Part shown: positions 10,520 to 23,519 of the stretch, piece by piece
Position numbering within the stretch: position 1 is the first letter of the stretch
How the letters are laid out: every line of letters begins with the position of its first letter
Assembly: GCA_021234155.1 (NCBI GenBank)
Contig: JAJEKV010000090.1
Coordinates: 2,288,479 to 2,352,478, forward strand
DNA: 64,000 nt
From: Isoetes taiwanensis
Lineage: Eukaryota; Streptophyta; Lycopodiopsida; Isoetales; Isoetaceae
Reading direction: 5' to 3'
Program-made: the position numbers and the translations under genes
Notes under the pieces: generated by a model
What the model saw: the letters and a program-made list of their open reading frames with translations, nothing else
Told to the model about the DNA's origin: nothing
Database searches by the model: none

Positions 10520-13049
10520 TCAAATTTTACAAGTTGTGGAGGTTAATTCATACAACTGTTGAAGAAAAGAGAAAGTACTGATAATTTCATAGTAATTAGT
10601 CAAGCCCATTGAACGTTTTTAAGACATTGTAAACTTGCTCAAGACCTTTCTAAGAAATTTAATAGTCTGATGTCAACAGTATGTGATTTGTAAGTGAATG
10701 CTTGTTCTATTATAGTTTTATATCTTGACACATTGGACCAATAGAACAAGCTGAGCTACATAGAACCGAGCTATTTTTTGCTTTGCAAATTTTAGTCTTA
10801 GACAAATAGGCAAATCTTATCTTCAAGAGTCTTAGACAATAAATCTCAAGAATTAGAATCAATAAATCTCATTTTTTGGAAGCAAATCCACAACATGAAC
10901 AGATCAATCCCCTTTTGAATTGCTTTGCTGGTCATAGAAGATACATGTGATATGATGGATTTAAAGGGCAATTGAGTATCATGATAGATTCATAGGGCGA
11001 TCGACTATCATGTAGCTTTAAGTCTTTATGATCCCTTGACTATCATGTAGCCATAAAATGTTTATGTTCCTTTAGCTCTATTTATTGACAGTGCCATTAC
11101 TGCACTTAGCTACTATTACAAAATCCATACAGAATGGCAAGATCTAGAATGAGATTTTATCTATAATTTGATCTGAATCTGCCAAACCTTATCTTATGTT
11201 TAATCAAATTATTAACCATTAATCTATACCCAGAAAAGTCATTCCTAACAAGTGAAAAATCAATTTATGACATGCAACATGAGCTGATACTTTATTACTC
11301 AATTAAAAAAAAAAAAAAAAAAAACCTTTGAGCCTGTTAAGACCATAAGAAATAACAGACTTTAGGCCTTATAGTTCCATTTGGAAAAATAAGACCTTCA
11401 ATTGCAATCCTAGAAATAGACGGTGCGATCTAATTCTAGGCCCTGATAAGGAGCAACCAGGAATAAGAAATAGATCCATAAACATAACTTTAAGAACAGA
11501 AGTACGGGATATCCGTGGAATATAATAATGAAAAATATCTAGATAAGTTGATAAAAGAATAACTCAACTAACATGTTACAAAGTAGACAAAAGAAATATG
11601 GAATTCAAATATAAGAGATTTGAACATAACTACATAATGGATGGAGGTTAAAACAACAACATATAATATTACAATAGTGCAGCAATATCGCAGATCTATG
11701 CTTGATTCATAAATAGCATACACGAAGCAACTAGTTCACAAGATAAAATTTATGACCAACCCAACAAAGGTGGTGGAACAACATATAACAAACAAAATGG
11801 AGAAAAGTAGATAGATGTCACCAAGAAGCTAACCCTTCTGTTAAATCTTGCAGATTTGAGCAGTGGTATTTGCTCATTGCACACCATGAAAAACACCACA
11901 TGGAGGGATAAGTCCGGTTACCTGCAGTGGAACCAAATGCAAGTTAGCCTAAGAAGGGTAAATGCAAAAGCCACAAACAGGTAAGCAGTGAACTCATCCG
12001 GCTTAACGCCTTTCACCATAAAAATAAACTATTAAATAAACAGAATAATAGGTTTGGCAGTTAGTAAACTCTAAAAAAACCTTTCTACTAAAATAGGAAA
12101 GGGGCAGTTTAGTTCCTGCAATGGCATATGTTTAATAGGTCAAATATGAAGAGTTCTAAAGCTGCAAGAAACAATATTACAACTTAATAAGGCAAACAGC
12201 TTAAGGGATCCTGCAACCTTATTTTGGTAACCAGCCAAGCCAGCTATAAATCATAAATGGTACAATTCAGCAGTGAAATATTAATTTCTTAGATGGGCAG
12301 TATAATAGCAAATTAAAGAGTGTAATAAGCTGAATAAGGCTTAATAGCATTACACTACAAGGAAAGGATAAGAATCAACAAGCCGCAGTCTAATCCAACA
12401 GTCTTATCCTTCTGTTACAAGCGATTGAGATTTAGTTTTTCTGAAAATACACATTAAACAGCATATTTCCCATAAGGGTACCAAACTAAGGTGGTTGAAT
12501 TCCTAAAATCACAACATATGTGTTCACAGCTATATTTATGAGACTACACAAGGGTAACAGCAGAACTTAAGTCTATAAAACACAATGATTTAAGAGAATC
12601 CTGCATATTGGTAATATGTAAGACAATTATGATAACAGAGAAGGAAATGAATATGATGCTAAGTTTACAACTAGACTTAAGAAATATTAGAAATACTAGA
12701 CTTCAGAATTATTGGCTGCATATAAATCAGAAAGAGTAGAAAAAGTAGCAGTATGGGTTACGTTTGAACTTCATGTCTATGTGGGACAGAGCTATTAAAT
12801 GTAGGAAAATTTAAATTATAGAGAGACATGATCAACAAGTATAAAGAAGAGGCATATTAACATCTTGTAGAGGAACCTGATTCGCTATGTTGCCCGATTC
12901 GCTGTGTTGCCAGGATGCATGAGTATGTCTGCGACTTGAACAGCTAGACCATCAAAATAGACTGAGAATCTATAAGCAAGTATTCAAGAGGATCCAGATT
13001 GTTTGCTCCATTGATTCTTTCGCAACATGATGCACTGAGCCAATGCCGA

Positions 13050-13135
13050 TTGCCTTCCAGAAATTGCAGCCATTGCCTTCCAGAAATTGCGGCCTTTGCC
13101 TTCCAGAAATTGCAGCCAGAAATTGCAGCCATTCT
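13050..13135. repeat. Short internal tandem repeat of the 3-kb unit
   Basis: A word of about 23-27 bp containing CCAGAAATTGCAGCC is repeated four times with small changes. It recurs in unit 2 (about 16050-16131) and unit 3 (about 19047-19132). It accounts for the repetitive short minus-strand frames seen there. Confidence 0.85.
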
Positions 13136-13810
13136 GTATATAAGCTAGCATGAAATAAGGGAAGGTCAGAGCTAATTAGGCATAGAGAAACACCAACGGC
13201 CATCTTTACTAGAATAAGAGTAAGGCAGACGGCATAGGTGCCAGCTTGTGCAGATCGGAATGGAAGATACGAAGGTAGACTCCATGCATAATCGTGAACA
13301 GCTAAGGTAATTCTGAAACCCTAAAGGAGAGAAGCACTATTTCGAATATAATATAGATGAATATCAGGGCTTCTTGTCACAATGAAAAAAAGTCCATATT
13401 GCCAAAATTGTAACTACTCAAATTGCCTGATAATTATTTGGCGGAAACTGGCAAAGGACATTTCTGCTTATTGGTTAGCATGATCTAACCTCCTGGAATT
13501 TAAATGCTTAAAGAATACCAAGAGATGCCAGATGTTTAAAGTTCTACAGGTCTATGGTATAGGATATGTGTCTAGAACATTCTTTTGGCATAGGATATGT
13601 GTCTAAGACAATTTGTTACCAAGCACCACAGGGGGCAAGCTTTTATGAAGATTCATCAGTCTATTATTTAACACTAATAAGTTACATACCAAATCCAATG
13701 GTCAAAATTCAGCCTGTTATTCAACATACGTAACATTAGACTAAGGAGAATATACACTTGCATAACTCAGCAACATAAGGAACATACTAGTCAATATAAA
13801 AAAATCCTAC

Positions 13811-13903
13811 CTCCTACCTCAGGTAGGGAGGTCCCAATTAGTCACTTGACTTAAAAAGCTGCAACAGGGAGAGTAGGGCCCTGTTGCAACACAGGGACCC
13901 TAC
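13811..13903. repeat. Hairpin pair in the 3-kb unit
   Basis: CTACCTCAGGTAGGGAG (about 13814-13830) folds on itself. GTAGGGCCCTGTTG at 13873 pairs imperfectly with CAACACAGGGACCCTAC, ending at 13903. Both recur in unit 2 (about 16813-16905) and are absent from truncated unit 3. Such palindromes can be transposon ends or fragile sites. No terminal duplications were found. Confidence 0.7.
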
Positions 13904-13938
13904 CCAACCCGTATGATTCTACTCTAGGAATATGCAAA

Positions 13939-13940
<2 letters not shown>

Positions 13941-13967
<27 letters not shown>
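13941..13967. repeat. (AAT)n microsatellite
   Basis: About nine AAT units. The copy in unit 2 (near 16948) is shorter by about nine bases. This length difference shows that the units are not a simple computational duplication of one another. Confidence 0.9.
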
Positions 13968-13969
<2 letters not shown>

Positions 13970-14311
13970 CAAGAAAGGTTAGAACTTACAGTATATTTTT
14001 AAGAGTCTTGATGAGTCTCAGCGTTCAAAACCATTTTGATGATGTATGTTTTGAAAAATCAATGTATAATAAACTAGTGTAAAAGTTTTTTTATCATACA
14101 CACTCAGCCATGGGAAACTCTTTCCATAAAACCCACGGCTGGTGGAACGGCCAGTGGAACGTAAAATTGTCTTCGGGCAAGAATTTTGCATTCATAATAG
14201 TCTGGTCCAATATTCTGTAATAGGCATACAAGTGTGAGTAGAAACAATAATACACCTTAACTCCAAATCAGGGTCCCAAGTTAAACTTAGGAATTAGAGT
14301 AACATTAAAAA

Positions 14312-17300
14312 ACCCTTTGAGCCTGTTAAGACCATAAGAAACAACAGACTTTAGGCCTTATAGTTCCATTTGGAAAAATATGGACCTTTAATTGCAATCC
14401 TAGAAAATGTAGGTGCAACCTAATTCTAGGCCCTGATAAGGAGCAACCAGGAATAAGAAATAGATCCATAAACATAACTTTAAGAACAGAAGTACGGGAT
14501 ATCCGTGGAATATAATAATGAAAAATATCTAGATAAGTTGATAAAAGAATAACTCAACTAACATGTTACAAAGTAGACAAAAGAAATATGGAATTCAAAT
14601 ATAAGAGATTTGAACATAACTACATAATGGCTGGAGGTTAAAACAACAACATATAATATTACAATAGTGCAGCAATATCGCAGATCTATGCTTGATTCAT
14701 AAATAGCATACACGAAGCAACTAGTTCACAAGATAAAATTTATGACCAACCCAACAAAGGTGGTGGAACAACATATAACAGTAAAATGGAGAAAAGTAGA
14801 TAGATGTCACCAAGAAGCTAACTTCTGAAGTTAAATCTTGCAGATTTGAGCAGTGGTATTTGCTCATTGCACACCATGAAAAACACCACATGGAGGGATA
14901 AGTCCGGTTACCTGCAGTGGAACCAAATGCAAGTTAGCCTAAGAAGGGTAAATGCAAAAGCCACAAACAGGTAAGCAGTGAACTCATCCGGCTTAACGCC
15001 TTTCACCATAAAAATAAACTATTAAATGAACAGAATAATAGGTTTGGCAGTTAGTAAACTCTAAAAAAACCTTTCTACTAAAATAGGAAAGGGGCAGTTT
15101 AGTTCCTGCAATGGCATATGTTTAATAGGTCAAATATGAAGAGTTCTAAAGTCAAAGAAACAATATTACAACTTAATAAGGCAAACGACTTAAGGGATCC
15201 TCGCAACCTTATTTTGGTAACCCGGCCAAGCCAGCTATAAATCATAAATGGTACAATTCAGCGAAGAAATATTAATTTCTTAGATGGGCAAAGATAATAG
15301 CAAATTAAAGAGTGTAATAAAAAGCTGAATAAGGCTTAATAGCATTACACTACAAGAAAATGATAAGAATCAACAAGCATGATCTAATCCAACAATCGAT
15401 CCTTACGTTTTGCAAGCGATTGAGATTTACTTTTTCTGAAAATCCACATTAAACAGACATATTTCCCCATAAGGGTACCAAACTAAGGTGGTTGAATTCC
15501 TAAAATCACAACATATGTGTTCACAAAATTTATATTTATGAGACTACACAAGGGTAATGCTTGTGAAACTTAAGTCTATAAAACACAATGATTTAAGAGA
15601 ATCCGCATATTGGTAATATGTAAGACAATTATGATAATGAGAAGGAAATGAATATGATGCTAAGTTTACAACTAGACTTAAGAAATATTAGAAATACTAG
15701 ACTTGAATTATTGGTCGATATAAATCGAAAAGAGTAGAAAAAGTAGCAAAGATGGGTTACGTTTGAACTTCATGTCTATGTGGAACAGAGCTATTAAATG
15801 TAGGAAAATTTAAATTATAGAGACATGATCAACAAGTATAAAGAAGAGGCATATTAACATCTTGTAGAGGAACCCCGATTCGCTATGTTGCCCGATTCGG
15901 CCGTGTTGCCGGGATGCATGAGTATGTCTGCGACTTGAACAGCTAGACCATCAAAATAGGCCGAGAATCTATAAGCAAGTATTCAAGAGGATCCGCATTG
16001 TTTGCTCCATTGATTCTTTTTAAACATGATGCACCGAGCCAATGCCGATTGCCTTCTAGAAATTGCGGCCATTGCCTTCCGTAAAATTGCGGCCTTTGCC
16101 TTCCGAGAAATGCAGCCGAAATTGCAGCCATTACGTATATAAGCTAGCATGAAATAAGGGAAGGTCGAGCTAATTAGGCATAGAGAAACACCAACGGCCA
16201 TCTTTACTAGAATAAGAGTAAAGCGGCGGCATAGGTGCCCGGCTTTGTAGCGGTCGGAATGGAAGATACGAAGGTAGACTCACCGCCATCGTGAAACGAC
16301 TAAGGTAATTACGAAACCCTAAAGGAGAGAAGCACTATTTCGAATATAATATAGATGAATATCGGGGCTTCTTGTCACAATGAAAAAAAGTCCATATTGC
16401 CAAAATTGTAACTACTCAAATTGCCCGATAATTATTTGGCGAAACCGGCAAAGATATTTACCAAAGGACATTTACGCTTATTGGTTAGCATGATCTAACC
16501 TCCGGAATTTAAATGCTTAAAGAATACCAAGAGATGCCAGATGTTTAAAGTTCTACAGGTCTATGGTATAGGATATGTGTCTAGAACATTCTTTTGGCAT
16601 AGGATATGTGTCTAAGACAATTTGTTACCAAGCACCACAGGGGGCAAGCTTTTATGAAGATTCATCAGTCTATTATTTAACATTAATAAGTTACATACCA
16701 AATCCAATGGTCAAAATTCAGCCTGTTATTCAACATACGTAACATTAGACTAAGGAGAATATACACTTGCATAACTCAGCAACATAAGGAACATACTAGT
16801 CAATATAAAAAAATCCTACCTCCTACCTCAGGTAGGGAGGTCCCAATTAGTCACTTGACTTAAAAAGCTGCAACAGGGAGAGTAGGGCCCTGTTGCAACA
16901 CAGGGACCCTACCCAACCCGTATGATTCTACTCTAGGAATATGCAAAAATAATAATAATAATAATAATAAATCAAGAAAGGTTAGAACTTACAGTATATT
17001 TTTAAGAGTCCTGATGAGTCTCAGCATTCAAAACCATTTTGATGATGTCTGTTTCGAAAACTCAAGGTATAATAAAATAGTGTAAAAGTTTTTTTTAACT
17101 TACACTCAGCTATGGGAAACTCTTTCCATAAAACCCATGGCTAGTGGAGCAGCAGGTGGAACGTACCAAGAATTCATACAAGAATTTTGCATTCATAATA
17201 AACTGGTCCAATTTTCTGTAATAAGCATACAAGTGTGAGTAGAAACAATAAAACACCTTTACTCCAGATCAGGGTCCCAAGTTAAACTTAGGAATTGGAG

Positions 17301-17312
17301 TAACATTAAAAA
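14312..17312. repeat. 3-kb tandem array, unit 2 (locally divergent)
   Basis: The period to unit 3 is 3001 bp. From 14312 to about 15150 and again from about 16510 to 17030 it is nearly identical to unit 1. Between about 15151 and 16505 it differs at most CAG/CTG sites, by A-to-G or T-to-C changes and by small insertions and deletions. The AAT microsatellite is also shorter than in unit 1. Confidence 0.93.
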
Positions 17313-19822
17313 ACCCTTTGAGCATGTTAAGACCATAAGAAATAACAGACTTTAGGCCTTATAGTTCCATTTGGAAAAATAAGACCTTCAATTGCAATCC
17401 TAGAAATAGACGGTGCGATCTAATTCTAGGCCCTGATAAGGAGCAACCAGGAATAAGAAATAGATCCATAAACATAACTTTAAGAACAGAAGTACGGGAT
17501 ATCCGTGGAATATAATAATGAAAAATATCTAGATAAGTTGATAAAAGAATAACTCAACTAACATGTTACAAAGTAGACAAAAGAAATATGGAATTCAAAT
17601 ATAAGAGATTTGAACATAACTACATAATGGCTGGAGGTTAAAACAACAACATATAATATTACAATAGTGCAGCAATATCGCAGATCTATGCTTGATTCAT
17701 AAATAGCATACACGAAGCAACTAGTTCACAAGATAAAATTTATGACCAACCCAACAAAGGTGGTGGAACAACATATAACAGTAAAATGGAGAAAAGTAGA
17801 TAGATGTCACCAAGAAGCTAACTTCTGAAGTTAAATCTTGCAGATTTGAGCAGTGGTATTTGCTCATTGCACACCATGAAAAACACCACATGGAGGGATA
17901 AGTCCGGTTACCTGCAGTGGAACCAAATGCAAGTTAGCCTAAGAAGGGTAAATGCAAAAGCCACAAACAGGTAAGCAGTGAACTCATCCCGGCTTAAACT
18001 TCTTCACCATAAAAATAAACTATTAAATGAACAGAATAATAGGTTTGGCAGTTAGTAAACTCTAAAAAAACCTTTCTACTAAAATAGGAAAGGGGCAGTT
18101 TAGTTCCTGCAATGGCATATGTTTAATAGGTCAAATATGAAGAGTTCTAAAGCTGCAAGAAACAATATTACAACTTAATAAGGCAAACAGCTTAAGGGAT
18201 CCTGCAACCTTATTTTGGTAACCCGACCAAGCCCGCTATAAATCATAAATGGTACAATTCAGCAGTGAAATATTAATTTCTTAGATGGGCAGTATAATAG
18301 CAAATTAAAGAGTGTAATAAGCTGAATAAGGCTTAATAGCATTACACTACAAGAAAAGGATAAGAATCAACAAGCATGATCTAATCCAACAGTCTTATCC
18401 TTCATTACAAGCGATTGAGATTTACTTTTTCCAAAATACACATTAAACAAAGATATTTCCCATAAGGGTACCAAACTAAGGTGGTTGAATTCCTAAAATC
18501 ACAACATATGTGTTCACACAGCTATATTTATGAGACTACACAAGGGGTAACAAAAGAACTTAAGTCTATAAAACACAATGATTTAAGAGAATCCTGCATA
18601 TTGGTAATATGTAAGACAATTACGATAACGAGAGAAGGAAATGAATATGATGCTAAGTTTACAACTAGACTTAAGAAATATTAGAAATACTAGACTTCGT
18701 AATTATTGGTCGCATATAAATCGAAAAGAGTAGAAAAAAAGTAGCAAGATGGGTTACGTTTGAACTTCATGTCTATGTGGAACAAGAGCTATTAAATGTA
18801 GGAAAATTTAAATTATAGAGAGACATGATCAACAAGTATAAAGAAGAGGCATATTAACATCTTGTAGAGGAACCTGATTCGCTATGTTGCCCGATTCGCT
18901 GTGTTGCCAGGATGCATGAGTATGTCTGCGACTTGAACAGCTAGACCATCAAAATAGACTGAGAATCTATAAGCAAGTATTCAAGAGGATCCAGATTGTT
19001 TGCTCCATTGATTCTTTCGCAACATGATGCACTGAGCCAATGCCGATTGCCTTCCAGAAATTGCAGCCATTGCCTTCCAGAAATTGCGGCCTTTGCCTTC
19101 CAGAAATTGCAGCCAGAAATTGCAGCCATTCTGTATATAAGCTAGCATGAAATAAGGGAAGGTCAGAGCTAATTAGGCATAGAGAAACACCAACGGCCAT
19201 CTTTACTAGAATAAGAGTAAGGCAGACGGCATAGGTGCCAGCTTGTGCAGATCGGAATGGAAGATACGAAGGTAGACTCCGCCGCCATCGTGAACAGCTA
19301 AGGTAATTCTGAAACCCTAAAGGAGAGAAGCACTATTTCGAATATAATATAGATGAATATCAGGGCTTCTTGTCACAATGAAAAAAGGTCCATATTGCCA
19401 AAATTGTAACTACTCAAATTGCCTGATAATTATTTGGCGGAAACTGGCAAAGATATTTACCAAAGGACATTTCTGCTTATTGGTTAGCATGATCTAACCT
19501 CCTGGAATTTAAATGCTTAAAGAATACCAAGAGATGCCAGATCTTTAAAGTTCTACAGGTCTATGGTATAGGATATGTGTCTAGAACATTCTTTTGGCAT
19601 AGGATATGTGTCTAAGACAATTTGTTACCAAGCACCACAGGGGGCAAGCTTTTATGAAGATTCATCAGTCTATTATTTAACATTAATAAGTTACATACCA
19701 AATCCAATGGTCAAAATTCAGCCTGTTATTCAACATACGTAACATTAGACTAAGGAGAATATACACTTGCATAACTCAGCAACATAAGGAACATACTAGT
19801 CAATATAAAAAAAAAAAAAAAA
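17313..19822. repeat. 3-kb tandem array, unit 3 (3'-truncated)
   Basis: It follows unit 1 closely for most of its length, with some unit-2-like changes between about 17990 and 18780. It stops at a poly-A run (about 19807-19822) at the exact place where units 1 and 2 continue into the hairpin segment, so about 500 bp of the unit is missing. Confidence 0.93.
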
Positions 19823-20870
19823 GTTTCCCCAAACTAGAGCTAAACTTCAACTCTCGCTAGTGGCTAATTTATTTATTGACGTACTGAATTGTTTTGGAAT
19901 CTTTCCGTTTTAAATTCTTAGAAGTTTCCATGCTTGTCACAACCCAATTCTTAGTTTGTTGCAGGTGTAGATTATGAATAGTAGGAACACAAATAAATAG
20001 ATCAGTGTAATTAAATATCTTTTGCTTATGGCCATAATTCTTGTTGCAAGGAATTTCTATTGAATTCAAATTCCTATAATAACTTCTTGATCCAATCATT
20101 GGCTGCCCTTCACCCCTTCTACTTAAGCTCTTGAAGCCTGCTATAGCATGGCTTGCCAACATCATCTACAATGCATTCAACTTCTCCACTAGGCTTTGTG
20201 ACATGCACCTGCAACACGGAACCAATAAATAAGAATCCGGAAATAACAACCTCAACGTGATGTCACAATAGTGCTTTATACCTTCCAGTTCGGGATTGCA
20301 TTTGGACAATCTCAGCCTTGTCCCAGAAACTGGAGTTGTTTCAAATAGTATACTCTCAAAACTTTTGATAGATTTCTCAATCCGTTTCCTCTAGACTTCA
20401 AAACCAGAATTAGAGACCACTTGCATCGATCAAAAATGTATTAACCCTTTTTTCTTATATGTAATGAGTCATACAAGTCTTGAGCACAAGCATGCTAAAA
20501 TATGGCCTCTCACCTGTCCATCTTGCCATTGGATATTGACAAACAACAAAGAACGATTTGTAAACCTTTCCATTATTGGTAGAGTCTCAACTGTAGAAAT
20601 AAGGACAGCCTATGTATCTTCCTCGTTATATATGAACTTTTGAGTTCAGATAAATTCAAAAGACAACGCACTTGAATATCAGAACTGGTCTGCTTAAAGA
20701 ACATCTAATGGATAAGTTTGGAAGGCTATATCCTTCTCATCTAAAACCCCTCCTAGCAAAGAATATACCATGGGATCTGCAGTCTTGAACTGCTGTTGAA
20801 TGCCATCCTGTACTAGGGATAGGTTTTAGACATTTTTCCAAAACTTCTGTACGTTATTTTTTCAAAAATA
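19823..20870. other. Intergenic, no gene recognised
   Basis: A 98-codon minus-strand frame (20165-19869) has no family signature that I can recognise, and no splice or promoter context supports it. The rest is AT-rich and unremarkable. Confidence 0.4.
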
Positions 20871-20934
20871 ACATATTTTGGAAGTATAAAACGTATTTTT
20901 TGTAGTTTCATACCTTGACCAGACAAAAAAATTT

Positions 20935-21560
20935 GGCGCGGTCCCATCATCCACATGGCGCGAAAGCGTATAATTTGAAGTGCAAGCAACCAATTAAATA
21001 TGCGGATGCTAGATGTCGCGGCCGCAAATTGACAACATATGGCCGCGGGACGTCAACCACGGCCACATAGTGTCCTTTTGCAGACGCGGATTGTACTTTA
21101 TGTGCGGCTGCATAGTGTCCTTTTGCGACTGCGGTGTGTGCCTGGCAGCCGCATCCATCAGAAACGTTGCAGCTATTTTGCAGTAGTTTCTTCATGTTCA
21201 TTGAAAAATCCTATTGTTTACCAGCCATATCGAAAAATCACATCCTTGCAGCTGCCTTCGTGCAGCAAGCAGACGCAACAATTCTGCGGCGTCCGCATTG
21301 ACTGCAAAGCACAGCTGCATAATTTTGCGCATCTCGCGGTCGCTGGCATTCCACACAGTCCCCGCAACCCACGTGGCCGCAACATCCCCCGGCCGCGTTT
21401 GTGGTTTTCGTAGACGCCACATCCACAAGCATTCGCGAACAAGTAGAAATGCAGCCGCCAACTTTGCAGATGGTGCATCCAGAGAAGCAAAAAATGCGGA
21501 TGATCTGATTTGTATGCGGCCCCATCGCTGAACATTTGCGGCCGCATCACTGTTCGATGA
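20935..21560. other. CpG-rich island with repeated GCGGCC/GCCGC words
   Basis: A GC-rich block in AT-rich surroundings, dense in variants of GCGGCCGCA, GCGGCTGCA and GCAGCCGCA. It is flanked by related AT-rich words in direct orientation (TATAAAACGTATTTTTTG near 20886 and TATAAAACACGTATTTTTGC near 21585). Several overlapping frames are open on both strands only because stop codons are rare in GC-rich DNA. It may be the interior of a young nonautonomous transposon or an unmethylated regulatory island. No clear terminal inverted repeat was found. Confidence 0.55.
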
Positions 21561-21599
21561 CTTTCTATCGGGCATTTTTTTTACGTATAAAACACGTAT

Positions 21600-23150
21600 T
21601 TTTGCATAAAAATGAGGAGTTTCATTCGTTTCACATTTTTTCATATGCAACTTTGACCCTATCCTTACCCTGTACATTAAACAAGATTTGTCATGCACCT
21701 GAAAGCAACATCTTCTTGATCTTATAACAGTTCGATGTCAAAGTTTGAAATATAATCTCTCGGTTTTAGTAACTTTGAAATTCTCAATATATAGTGACAA
21801 GTTAAAAACATGAGATAGCAATCTTCCTTTTTTTTTAAGGATGTCAGGCTATTAATCACTCTCAAACAATACATGATACAAAAGACGGTAGGAGTGGAGA
21901 AGAGTTTGAGAAGAAGAGAAAGAGATGGTAATACTGGTGGATTAACTGGTGCAGAAGGAGACATATAAGAAGACGACACAACAGGACATGCAGTTGAAGA
22001 AGATGATGTTTGACATAGTATAGAAGCAATTAGGGAGGCAGATACAAGAGTCTGTCTAGATCTGTAAGTAGCAAAAGCTTCCAACACCGGAAAACATTTT
22101 GGCAAGCTTTAATCCATCAAGCAGATGTAGTTTTTATTTGAAGAAAAAAGAACCGCCCTTAACAACTACTGACTGACGAATAGAAACACAAGTTGGAAGG
22201 GACACGAGAGGACCATTAACAATACAATGGGCCAAGATGCATATCCAGTCCATTTGCAATAGCAATCATAAAATCAAAAATTTGAAATTCAAGTGGGAAA
22301 TCTTCAAATGCAAACCAATAAGGCATGCGCAATGCACCAGACTTACTTGGAAGAAATCGAGGAGAATAAACCTGGATAGCCACAAGCTTGTCAGTTGTAA
22401 TTGATGAGTCAAATTGTTGCCTAAAAAAATTAATATCTTTATTCAACGCTTTCAAAGATGCATAACTAGGAAGAGACAATCTCTGAAGATGATGCTTTAG
22501 CCAAAATCCAATTATATTGAGATCAAGAAATTATCTAGTGAAATGCCACACAAGTGCATGGAACACAAGATTCGAAACACACTGCAAATGCACAGTGTGA
22601 TCAATCTCAACAATTTATAGGCTAGCCTATATAAAAGCATTTGAACATTCAGATGCCTCACAAAACACACCCTCAGAAGGCAATTGAACATCCATACGAT
22701 CATTTTGCACTTGCAATTCATTAAGATATATGCATAATTCTTTCTTATTGTTCTGCAACATGATATTCAACGCAACAGAGACATGAGCAGATTGCCCATC
22801 AAATGCCATATCATGTTTGATCCACTCACAAAATCGTATAGAGGATGCCCTAGTCACTGCATCAGAAGAACTCGAAAGAGTAGAAGAGGCCAGTAGAGGC
22901 CCAGCAGAAGCAGACGAAAAGAAGCAGAAGTAATGCTATGAGAAGCTATGGTGACTTCTAGTTGAGAAGTAGGCAAAGGGATAGATTTGAAAAGAGCAGG
23001 GAAGTGCTGCATCTCTATGCTTATGCTAACAGGAGTTGAGTCAATAGCAAGAGGATTAAAGTGAGAATTATATGGTAAATTGAGAAGCGGCAAAGAAGAG
23101 TTCAAATCATGTATAGAGGAAGAGGACACGTTCCAAAAGTTGGCAAACTA
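21600..23150. other. Decayed repeat DNA, minus-strand ORF remnants
   Basis: Several short minus-strand frames (22105-21722, 22479-22216, 22857-22627, 23129-22854) follow one another as if one old coding region had been broken by frameshifts. One of them weakly resembles a DUF4283-type domain and is listed separately. No intact gene is present. Confidence 0.45.
22216..22479 (-). pseudogene. Possible DUF4283-like fragment (LINE ORF1 or retroelement gag)
   Basis: The 87-residue frame includes P-Y-W-F-A-F-E-D-F-P-L-E-F-Q and then I-A-I-A-N-G-L-D. This recalls the W-V-x-[LF]-x-x-[LF]-P-L-E-[YF] ... I-G-x-x-L-G core of DUF4283 proteins found in plant LINE ORF1 and gag-like proteins. The match is short and by eye only. 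It could equally be an unrelated decayed ORF. Confidence 0.22.
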
Positions 23151-23181
23151 AAATTTGCCATGGCGGTCGAAATTTGGAAAC

Positions 23182-23249
23182 TGTGACGACCATACGGATA
23201 TTCGTATCATAGAACATTATACTCGTATATACAAAAGACGGTCGTCACA
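23182..23249. repeat. 10-bp perfect inverted repeat TGTGACGACC / GGTCGTCACA
   Basis: The arms at 23182-23191 and 23240-23249 enclose 48 bp. The TG...CA outer bases look like LTR ends, but 68 bp is too short for an LTR. It lies about 300 bp upstream of the proline-rich linker of the Gypsy fragment and may be a remnant of that element. Confidence 0.7.
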
Positions 23250-23519
23250 AGGATGCAAAAGGATACCTCATCGCTAGCCCTCATGCGCCAATAGTCTTGG
23301 GTCTGCCTGGCTCGAGCTACATAATCCACAGATTGATTGGCGTACCAGATCATTTCGATTTGCTGGTTCTAGCTCTAGTTCCATTTCATCCGCAGATTAG
23401 GTCTCTACACCAATATCGACTTCGATCCGTGCAGTATCGTGAACCCCTGATTCCGTCCTTGTTGTTCCTATTTCTACTCCATGTTCTGATTCGGCTCTTG
23501 CCTCTGCTCCAGTTCATGC

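Larger units (their letters stand above)
9875..11304. other. Intergenic, AT-rich, upstream of the SET/TPR gene
   Basis: No gene was recognised. Two short direct duplications (listed separately) are the only clear structure. The stretch ends in a run of about 20 A residues at 11305-11324, which abuts the first unit of the 3-kb array. Confidence 0.5.
11323..14311. repeat. 3-kb tandem array, unit 1
   Basis: The unit begins near CTTTGAGCCTGTTAAGACC (11326). The same word returns at 14315, giving a period of 2989 bp. Unit 1 is preceded by a poly-A run instead of the sequence that precedes units 2 and 3, so the left edge is a breakpoint. No gene was recognised. The longest frames (about 60-77 codons, minus strand near 12944-13203) come from a short internal tandem repeat. 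The unit also holds a hairpin pair and an AAT microsatellite. Confidence 0.93.

Noticed and set aside
12944-13203. Small repeated protein frames, also at 15943-16201 and 18941-19200
   Set aside because: They follow the internal short tandem repeat of the 3-kb unit, overlap each other in two frames, and are altered by indels in unit 2.
21198-21698. Several overlapping ORFs of 95-166 codons on both strands
   Set aside because: Open frames in every phase are expected in GC-rich DNA with few stops; no domain or codon bias supports any of them.
23182-23249. Complete short LTR or MITE
   Set aside because: Only 10-bp arms and 68 bp overall, and no flanking duplication.
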